Shown here: positions 57,791 through 64,000 of the stretch, in pieces
Layout: each line of letters begins with the position of its first letter
Position numbering within the stretch: the stretch's first letter is position 1
From: Mycobacteroides chelonae
GTDB taxonomy: Bacteria > Actinomycetota > Actinomycetes > Mycobacteriales > Mycobacteriaceae
Reading direction: 5' to 3'
NCBI GenBank assembly: GCA_014204435.1
Contig: JACHLF010000005.1
Coordinates: 62,001-126,000 of the forward strand
Length of the DNA: 64,000 nt
Position numbers and translations under genes: made by a program
The notes under the pieces: model-generated
Databases searched by the model: none
What the model was told of the DNA's origin: nothing
The model's input: only the letters and a program-made list of their open reading frames with translations

Positions 57791-59974
57791 ATGCCGATCG
57801 CCATCAACAGTGAGCACGTAGCTCTCGCGGATTCGGCACATGCGTTCGTCGAGCGCGTTGTGCCGACCACACTGCTGCACGAAACACTTGAGACGCCATT
57901 GCCGTGGCCGCCACCGTTCTGGAAGGGCGCCGCCGATCAAGGTCTGACGTCCGTACACCTCGCCGAATCCGCTGGCGGCCAGGGATTTGGCGCGCTGGAG
58001 CTCGCTATTGTGGTGGCCGAGTTCGGGCGTGGCGCGGCGCCCGGGCCGTTCGTCCCCTCGGTGATCGCGAGCGCGCTGATCAGCGCCCACAACCCCGATC
58101 ACCCGCTGCTCGGCGACCTGGCATCCGGCGCGTCCATCGCCACCTTCTCCGCCGGCTCGTCGTTCACCGCCACCACCTCCGGTGACGGCCTTGCCGTGGA
58201 CGGGCAAGCGCGCTCGGTGCTGTCGGCGGCTTCCGCAGCCTATGTGGTCGCCCCGGCGACCGTCGGCGCCAATCGGGTGTGGGTGGTCCTGAGCGCCGAT
58301 GACGTCACCCTTGACCCGCAACAGAGCGTTGACCCGCTAAGGCCGGTCGCGCATGTAACGGCAACAGAGGTGCTGGTTCCGGCAGACCGCGTGCTGACCA
58401 AACTCACCGACACCCGCGCCACCGCCATCATTTCCACCATCGTGTCGGCCGAGGCCGTCGGCGTCGCCCGTTGGGCCACCGACGCCGCATCCGAATATGC
58501 CAAAGTGCGTGAGCAATTCGGCCGACCCATCGGTCAATTCCAGGGCATCAAACACAAGTGCGCCACCATGGCGGCCGTCACCGAGCGCGCCACCGCCGCG
58601 GTATGGGATGCCGCGCGCGCCCTCGACGATGCCGACGAATCGGCAGGCGTCGTGGAGTTCGCGGCCTCGGTGGCCTCGACCCTGGCTCCGGCGGCCGCCC
58701 AGCAGTGCGCGCAGGATTGCATTCAGGTGCACGGCGGTATCGGCTACACCTGGGAGCACGACGCCCACATCTACTACCGCAGGGCGCTGGGTCTCATTGC
58801 CGCCCTGGGGCGTTCCGGCAGTGCACCGGCCACCGTGGTCCGCACGGCCGTCGAGCACGGTCTGCGCAAGGTCGACATCGACCTGGCGCCGGAAACCGAG
58901 GCCCTGCGTGGCGAAATTCGCGCCGAAGTCGCCGCGCTCAAGGAAATCCCGTCCGGGAAGCGCAACGCCGCGATTGCCGAGGGCGGATGGGTGCTGCCGT
59001 ACCTGCCCACGCCATGGGGACGTGCCGCCTCTCCCATCGAGCAGGTGATCATCTCCCAGGAGTTCCTCACCGCAAAGGTGCGCCGGCCCCAGCTCGGCAT
59101 CGCGACCTGGCTGGTGCCGTCGATCGTCGCCTATGGCACCGAGGAGCAGAAGGAACGGTTTCTGCCTCCGACGTTCCGCGGCGAAATGATATGGTGCCAG
59201 CTGTTTTCCGAGCCCGGCGCCGGGTCGGATCTCGCCGGCCTGTCCACCAAGGCGGTCAAGGTCGAGGGCGGCTGGCGCCTCACCGGCCAGAAGATCTGGA
59301 CATCGGTGGCACAGTTCGCCGATTGGGGTGCCTGCCTGGCCAGGACCGACCCCAGCGCCCCCAAGCACAACGGCATCACCTACTTCCTGGTCGATATGAA
59401 GAGCGAGGGTGTCACCGTCAGGCCGCTACGCGAGATGACGGGCGGCGCGCTGTTCAACGAGGTCTTCATTGACGACGTGTTTGTGCCGGATGAGTTGGTG
59501 GTCGGTGAGGTCAACCGCGGCTGGGAAGTCAGCCGCAACACGCTGACAGCGGAACGCGTTTCGATCGGCAGCTCAGACCTGCCGTTCCTGGCCAGCCTGG
59601 ACGACCTGGTGACCTTCGTCGGCGGACACGAGCTTAGCGAAGTGGCCCGCGATCGGGCGGGGCAGCTCATCGCCGAAGGGCACGGGGTGAAGCTGCTGAA
59701 CCTGCGCTCCACCCTGCTTACTCTGGCCGGCGGCGACCCGATGCCCTCGGCAGCGGTATCCAAGCTCCTCGGCATGCGTACCGGCCAGGGATACGCCGAG
59801 TTCGTGGTGAATCACTTCGGACAGGACGGCGCCATCGGCGATTCCGAGCAGGAGCAGGGCCGCTGGGCGGACTATCTTCTAGCTAGCCGTGCCACCACCA
59901 TCTACGGCGGCACCTCCGAGGTGCAGCTGAACATCATCGCCGAGCGACTGTTAGGACTACCGCGTGACCCGTAA
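57791..59974 (+). CDS. Double-domain acyl-CoA dehydrogenase (FadE6/FadE22-like)
   Basis: 727 residues, two fused acyl-CoA dehydrogenase modules. The N-terminal module (to about 360) carries REQFGRPIGQFQGIKH and QVHGGIGYTWEHD. The C-terminal module has WCQLFSEPGAGSDLAG, RLTGQKIWTS, and TIYGGTSEVQLNIIAERLLGLP. FAD-dependent alpha,beta-dehydrogenation in beta-oxidation is expected. M. tuberculosis FadE6 (Rv0271c, ~730 residues) sits in the same gene context. ATG 57791 follows the SDR by 15 nt after a GGAAGC ribosome site. Confidence 0.9.
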   Translation: MPIAINSEHVALADSAHAFVERVVPTTLLHETLETPLPWPPPFWKGAADQGLTSVHLAESAGGQGFGALELAIVVAEFGRGAAPGPFVPSVIASALISAHNPDHPLLGDLASGASIATFSAGSSFTATTSGDGLAVDGQARSVLSAASAAYVVAPATVGANRVWVVLSADDVTLDPQQSVDPLRPVAHVTATEVLVPADRVLTKLTDTRATAIISTIVSAEAVGVARWATDAASEYAKVREQFGRPIGQFQGIKHKCATMAAVTERATAAVWDAARALDDADESAGVVEFAASVASTLAPAAAQQCAQDCIQVHGGIGYTWEHDAHIYYRRALGLIAALGRSGSAPATVVRTAVEHGLRKVDIDLAPETEALRGEIRAEVAALKEIPSGKRNAAIAEGGWVLPYLPTPWGRAASPIEQVIISQEFLTAKVRRPQLGIATWLVPSIVAYGTEEQKERFLPPTFRGEMIWCQLFSEPGAGSDLAGLSTKAVKVEGGWRLTGQKIWTSVAQFADWGACLARTDPSAPKHNGITYFLVDMKSEGVTVRPLREMTGGALFNEVFIDDVFVPDELVVGEVNRGWEVSRNTLTAERVSIGSSDLPFLASLDDLVTFVGGHELSEVARDRAGQLIAEGHGVKLLNLRSTLLTLAGGDPMPSAAVSKLLGMRTGQGYAEFVVNHFGQDGAIGDSEQEQGRWADYLLASRATTIYGGTSEVQLNIIAERLLGLPRDP

Positions 59975-60905
59975 TACCGCTACCGAGACCGCGTGGCGCC
60001 AGCGCGAGGACTTCTTCACCGCCCTCGACGGCACCAGAATCGGGTTCTCCGACACCGGAAACCGCTCAGCGCCCGTCACCGTGATCTTCCTGCATGGCTG
60101 GACCCAGAACCGTGAGGCGTGGGATGACGTCGCCGGTCCCCTGCATGAGCGCCATCCCGAACTGCGCATCATCGCGCTGGACCACCGAGGCCACGGCAAG
60201 TCCGATCCCGCCCCCAGCGGCACCGTGAACGTTCCGCAGCTCGCCACGGACGCCGCTGATTTCATCAAGGCCGAGATCCCCACAGGCCACATCGTGATCG
60301 TCGGCCACTCGATGGGCGGTATGACCATGATGGGTCTCGGCGAGTATCACGCCGACCTGGTGGCCCAGCGGATCTCCGGCGCCGTGTTCGTGGCGACCTC
60401 CGCGGGCCGGCTTCTACATCGGCTGCGGGGCGTGCCGCCGGTTTTCGAGGTCGTCAAGGCGGTGATTCTCGGTGTGGTGGCGCAGGGCTGGTTCCTGCAG
60501 CAGGGCTACCTCATGCGCCCCATCATCGCGACGCTGGTCTTCGGCCGTGACCCACGGCCCTACGACGTGAGCCGGGTCTGGGACCAGATCCGCTCGGGTA
60601 CGCCACGCAGCTACAAAGACGCCGCCGAGAGCATGGTGCTGCACAAGGACCTGACCGAGGGCCTCAGCGCCTACCGCGGCAAGCCCGCCGCGGTGCTCGC
60701 GGGCTCTCGCGACTTCCTCACTCCAGCAGGCGACTCCCGTATCATCGCGGCGGCGCTGGAAACCAACGAACTGCGCACCTACCCGGGCTCGGGGCACATG
60801 TTGCCCAACGAACGCGCCAGCGAGGTCGTCAACGAGATCGTGACGGTGCTCGAGGCCCTGGGGGCCGAGCAGGGCACCCGGGTTACCCAAGAATCCACCG
60901 GCTAG
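59964..60905 (+). CDS. Alpha/beta hydrolase
   Basis: 313 residues. [25 protein letters not shown], nucleophile elbow [13 protein letters not shown], and His in [11 protein letters not shown]: a standard serine hydrolase. GTG 59964 lies inside the FadE gene (11-bp overlap), showing translational coupling. Substrate unknown. Its stop overlaps the convergent SRPBCC gene by 4 bp. Confidence 0.87.
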   Translation: MTRNTATETAWRQREDFFTALDGTRIGFSDTGNRSAPVTVIFLHGWTQNREAWDDVAGPLHERHPELRIIALDHRGHGKSDPAPSGTVNVPQLATDAADFIKAEIPTGHIVIVGHSMGGMTMMGLGEYHADLVAQRISGAVFVATSAGRLLHRLRGVPPVFEVVKAVILGVVAQGWFLQQGYLMRPIIATLVFGRDPRPYDVSRVWDQIRSGTPRSYKDAAESMVLHKDLTEGLSAYRGKPAAVLAGSRDFLTPAGDSRIIAAALETNELRTYPGSGHMLPNERASEVVNEIVTVLEALGAEQGTRVTQESTG

Positions 60906-61366
60906 CTGTACCGGTCTTGGAGTCGCTGCAAGGTGGCCTCAATTCCCTTGGCGTTTGCCTTGATGAAGCCGGGTATCTTGTAGTTCAACAGGTTTCGGAT
61001 GGCCCCGACGCCGCGAAAGTCGAATGTCTCTGTGACACGGGTGCTGGTCGGTGACAGCGCGACGAACTCCCAACGCCACCGATGACCCATGGGATGGCGC
61101 CATTCGACGAGCTTGTCGGGATCGAGCTGCGTGACAGTGCTGGTGATGCGGTACGGAAGTCTGAACATCTGCATCTCAGTGGAAAATCGCGAGCCGACCT
61201 CCAGGTGCTCGGGTGTGCGGATGTTCTGGCCGACAGTTCCCGACCCGTCTAGTTCGTGATGGCGGCGCGGGTCGACCACGATGCCAAACAATTCCGTTGC
61301 CGGAGCCAATACCTCGACCGAGCGACTGACCTGCCGAGGTCCCGCGTCAACCACCGATACGGCCAT
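60902..61366 (-). CDS. SRPBCC (polyketide cyclase/START-like) protein
   Basis: 154 residues. [30 protein letters not shown] is the usual opening of mycobacterial SRPBCC proteins; [15 protein letters not shown] and [12 protein letters not shown] continue the beta-sheet cavity. It may bind a lipid or steroid-like ligand. ATG 61366 follows AAGGAGTGGAC. It lies 27 bp after the enoyl-reductase-like gene on the same strand. Confidence 0.85.
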   Translation of the reverse strand: MAVSVVDAGPRQVSRSVEVLAPATELFGIVVDPRRHHELDGSGTVGQNIRTPEHLEVGSRFSTEMQMFRLPYRITSTVTQLDPDKLVEWRHPMGHRWRWEFVALSPTSTRVTETFDFRGVGAIRNLLNYKIPGFIKANAKGIEATLQRLQDRYS

Positions 61367-61393
61367 GTCCACTCCTTCCTCTGGTGGGGAAAA

Positions 61394-62671
61394 CTAGAGC
61401 CTTTCAACCTCGATTGTCACACCCTGAGCGGCACGCAGCCGTTTCAGCAACGGATCGCCCATCGCGGCCGCAGGTGTCAAAACCCCTAGCCGGTCAGGCA
61501 GTTCGGCGCGGTCGAGTGCGAGCGTCAATCCGCTCTCACCGAGGAGTACCGCAGTGGCCTTGTATCCAGGATCGCCCTCCTGCGCGATGATCGCGCGATA
61601 CCGCACGCCCTCGGTTGTGGTGGTGTAGGTTTCGACGCGGTAGTGGCCCCGCTCGCGGGTGCGTTCACTTGGTCCGGTGCCCGGCTTCGGAAGTAGCCGC
61701 TGAGAAATGAATTTCGGCATCGGCACACGCGTACCCAACCCGAAGCCGACCGCCAACACGCCGGTCACGGCCGCCGCGGCCACCGGGGCTACCACCGAAC
61801 TGCCTAGGCTCATCGTCTCGCGATACCGCATCCGGGTGCCGTACGCCCAATCAAGCAGAGCGTTACTGCGCCGCACAATTCGAGTATTGACGGGCCCCAT
61901 GAAGAACGCACCCAGCCACTTGCCCGCCATCTCGGGTGCAACGGATTCTCCCCGGAGCGTTTGGAACTCGCGTTGTCGCCCTACCTCTGGTTCGGCGGGA
62001 CGATCCGGGCTCAGCGAGTAGGGATCCTGCGAGTTGCGCCGCACCTCCGGATCCTCGGCACTGGCCTCCATCACCTCGACCATCGACGCGGCGGTCCCGC
62101 CGCTGACGCCGCCACGGAACTTACTCAACACATAGGTGGTTTCCAGCAGCTCGCCGGTACCATCCTCCTGTGCCTGTCGGTACAACGCATACACACTCAA
62201 ATCCGATGGAATGGAGTCGAATCCACAGCAATGCACGATTCGGGCACCGGTGTCGGCGGCCTGCTTGCCATACACGTCGATGCTCTCCCGGACGAAGTTG
62301 ACTTCACCGGTCAAGTCAGCGTAATCGGTGCCCGCCTCGGCACACGCCGCCACCAGGGGCAGCCCATACTTGGTGTACGGCCCCACCGTGGTGAGGACCA
62401 CCCGTGTGGATGCGGCCATTGCCGCCAACGTGGCAGGCCGCGCCGTATCCGCCTCGATCAGCGGCCAGTCTCGTGCTGCCGGCCCACACGCATCACGCAC
62501 TGCGGCAAGCTTTTCGATGCTGCGCCCAGCCAGCGCAATCCGCGCGCCGGTGGCTTGCGCCCGCCCGGCCAAATACAAGGCCGTCAGCTTCCCGACGTAT
62601 CCCGTGGCCCCATAGAGCACGATGTCGTGGTCGCGGGGCATGGGCGAGCCATTAGGGCGAACGTCGGACAC
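61394..62671 (-). CDS. Saccharopine dehydrogenase-like / trans-acting enoyl reductase family protein
   Basis: 425 residues. Rossmann start DIVLYGATGYVGKLTALYLA, ALAGRSIEKL, TTVGPYTKYGLPLVAACAEAGTDYADLTGE, and VHCCGFDSIPSDL are the hallmarks of the mycobacterial family that includes Rv2449c and the trans-acting enoyl reductase Rv2953. A hydrophobic stretch near 290-310 (VVAPVAAAAVTGVLAVGF) suggests membrane contact. Start GTG 62671, where AAGGA adjoins the codon; ATG 62641 is the alternative. It follows the FadD stop by 3 nt. Confidence 0.85.
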   Translation of the reverse strand: MSDVRPNGSPMPRDHDIVLYGATGYVGKLTALYLAGRAQATGARIALAGRSIEKLAAVRDACGPAARDWPLIEADTARPATLAAMAASTRVVLTTVGPYTKYGLPLVAACAEAGTDYADLTGEVNFVRESIDVYGKQAADTGARIVHCCGFDSIPSDLSVYALYRQAQEDGTGELLETTYVLSKFRGGVSGGTAASMVEVMEASAEDPEVRRNSQDPYSLSPDRPAEPEVGRQREFQTLRGESVAPEMAGKWLGAFFMGPVNTRIVRRSNALLDWAYGTRMRYRETMSLGSSVVAPVAAAAVTGVLAVGFGLGTRVPMPKFISQRLLPKPGTGPSERTRERGHYRVETYTTTTEGVRYRAIIAQEGDPGYKATAVLLGESGLTLALDRAELPDRLGVLTPAAAMGDPLLKRLRAAQGVTIEVERL

Positions 62672-62674
62672 TCC

Positions 62675-64000
62675 TTATACCTCCAGCTCGCGCAGTTGGC
62701 GCTTGAGGATCTTTCCGGATGGATTGCGTGGCAGGACATCCAGGAAGATGACGTCGCGCGGGACCTTATACCTGGCCAGGTTCTCGCGCACGTAGGTACG
62801 GATACCGTCGGCATCCACCGACGACTCGGGATGACGTACCACGAACGCGCGCAAGCGCGCTCCCCACTCGGGGTCGTCGACACCCAGGGCGGTGGCCTCG
62901 ACCACCTCGGGATGGCCGCTGATCAGATCCTCGACCTCGGCGGGGAAGACGTTCTCACCACCCGAGACGATCATTTCGTCGTCACGGCCCGATACATACA
63001 GCAGCCCATGCTCGTCGAAGTAGCCGACGTCACCGCTGGACATGAGTCCGTCGATGATCTGCTTGTGTCCCCCGCCCGTGTATCCGTCGAACGGGATGGC
63101 GTTGCTGACGAAGATCCGGCCGACGGTGCCCTGTGCAACCGGGTTGCCCTCGTCATCAAGGATTTTCACGGTCACACCTTTGACGACGGGGCCCACCGTA
63201 GAAGGGTTGATGGCCAAGTCCTGCGGCCGCGCGATGGTGGCGAAGGCGACCTCGGTGGATCCGTACAGGTTGTAGATCACCGGCCCCAAGGTGTCCAGCG
63301 CGCGAGTGGCGAGCTCGCCACCGAGTTGCGATCCCGACACGAAAACGATGCGTAGCGAGGACAAGTCGGGCCGCGTAGGTAATTCGTCCAAGGTGTTCAA
63401 TAGGCGATTGAGCATCACCGGCACCACCACGATCGCGGTTGCCTTAAGCTTCTCGATATCGTTAAGCACGTTCTCGGGCTTGAACTTCCGATGCAGGACC
63501 AGCGTGCACCCCAGCGTCAACGCCAGGCCCTGGTGTAGGTACCCCAACGCGTGGAACATCGGGGCGGGCACCGATGTCACCTCTCCCGACCGGAACGGCA
63601 CATGCGAGAACATGCCACCAACGGGCGCCAGGGTCAGAGCGAGCTTGCGCGGGGCGCCCTTCGGTGTGCCGGTGGTTCCACTGGTCAGGATCACCAGCGA
63701 CGAGTACTTCGACGGGCGTGGCGCCGGTGAGGTGCTGTTGCGCTTGATGACCGACGCGATGGTCTCGTCGGTGGATGTGGGCTGCTCGGGGCTGTCGGGA
63801 TTGGTCGGCAAGGCCATGATCCGGCCCAGCTCGGGACTGTACCCGTCCAGGAACTCGGCGTACTCGGCGTCGTAGATGAGCACGCGCGCGCCCTCGCGTT
63901 CGGCGACTTCCTTGGTTTGCGGTCCCGAGAAGTCGGTGTTGAGCAGAATCACCCGGGCACCGACCCGGTGTGCGGCGTAGTTCGCGATGATGAACCACCG
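62675..64000 (-). CDS. Fatty-acyl-CoA synthetase (FadD2-like), 5' end outside window
   Basis: 442 residues present of about 550. AMP-forming acyl-CoA ligase: ILTSGTTGTPKGAPRKLA (P-loop), NLYGSTEVAFATIA, SSGDVGYFDEHGLLYVSGRDDEMI and the catalytic Lys motif NPSGKILKRQL. It activates fatty acids in the cytosol for the cluster's FadE. M. tuberculosis fadD2 (Rv0270) stands next to fadE6, as here, but the exact orthologue cannot be proved without the N-terminus. The frame continues past position 64000. Confidence 0.9.
   Translation of the reverse strand, partial: RWFIIANYAAHRVGARVILLNTDFSGPQTKEVAEREGARVLIYDAEYAEFLDGYSPELGRIMALPTNPDSPEQPTSTDETIASVIKRNSTSPAPRPSKYSSLVILTSGTTGTPKGAPRKLALTLAPVGGMFSHVPFRSGEVTSVPAPMFHALGYLHQGLALTLGCTLVLHRKFKPENVLNDIEKLKATAIVVVPVMLNRLLNTLDELPTRPDLSSLRIVFVSGSQLGGELATRALDTLGPVIYNLYGSTEVAFATIARPQDLAINPSTVGPVVKGVTVKILDDEGNPVAQGTVGRIFVSNAIPFDGYTGGGHKQIIDGLMSSGDVGYFDEHGLLYVSGRDDEMIVSGGENVFPAEVEDLISGHPEVVEATALGVDDPEWGARLRAFVVRHPESSVDADGIRTYVRENLARYKVPRDVIFLDVLPRNPSGKILKRQLRELEV

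Overview
This window is chromosomal DNA of a high-GC rapidly growing mycobacterium, most likely of the Mycobacteroides (M. abscessus/M. chelonae) type. The grounds are the iniBAC genes, MmpS-like and DUF3558 proteins, WXG100 proteins, HAIR operators at dnaK, F420-type oxidoreductases, abundant GTG starts, ATGA/GTGA gene overlaps and leaderless-type promoters. Gene order follows blocks of the M. tuberculosis chromosome in turn: dnaK, iniBAC, the Rv0339c-Rv0337c block, udgA, dcd and a Rv0320-like gene, then a block matching Rv0276-Rv0270.

Layout. 1-4.7 kb: 5' part of dnaK with two HspR-type operators, a decayed thioredoxin/membrane gene pair, an LLM oxidoreductase and small membrane-anchored Pro/Thr-rich proteins. 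4.3-11.2 kb: iniB-iniA-iniC on the minus strand, continued by two tandem secreted paralogues; a strong hairpin separates iniB from iniA. 11.2-14.9 kb: a DsbA-CcdA-BlaI-M56-DoxX redox operon behind three BlaI-like dyads. 14.9-20 kb: an IniB-like protein divergent from a membrane-anchored Hsp70-like protein and a large ATPase/LuxR regulator; this divergent promoter shares an octamer with the iniB promoter. 20-35 kb: Fe-S oxidoreductase, alanine aminotransferase, UDP-glucose dehydrogenase, dCTP deaminase, YkuD-like proteins, hydrolases, a formylglycine-generating enzyme and an HtrA protease, with several decayed genes between them.

35.4-39.7 kb: a TetR regulator divergent from a ferredoxin/CYP153-like P450/ferredoxin reductase cassette (probable alkane hydroxylase), followed by the 3' remnant of an IS256-type transposase gene. 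39.98-46.99 kb: an intact tRNA-Gly(CCC) whose last 45 bp recur, with one mismatch, at 46,949-46,993. These repeats bound a ~6.9 kb island with no integrase. It holds a lone trypsin-like protease and a minus-strand cassette of type VII secretion character: a small helical protein, a DUF3558 lipoprotein, a Gly-rich WxG protein, a WXG100 protein, a DUF1023 alpha/beta hydrolase with a 5' frameshift, a second lipoprotein and a small protein of unknown function. This island is the best candidate for an undescribed system: a mobile T7SS effector cassette, possibly with immunity genes.

47-64 kb: a DUF6188 protein, hydrolases, a deleted methyltransferase gene, an exopolysaccharide-initiating sugar transferase, and a lipid-catabolism cluster (two TetR regulators, DUF2236, VOC, hydrolases, a dehydrogenase, SDR, double-domain FadE, SRPBCC, enoyl-reductase-like protein, and FadD running off the window). 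Coordinates and motifs were read by eye; family names rest on recognised motifs and remembered homologues, not on searches.
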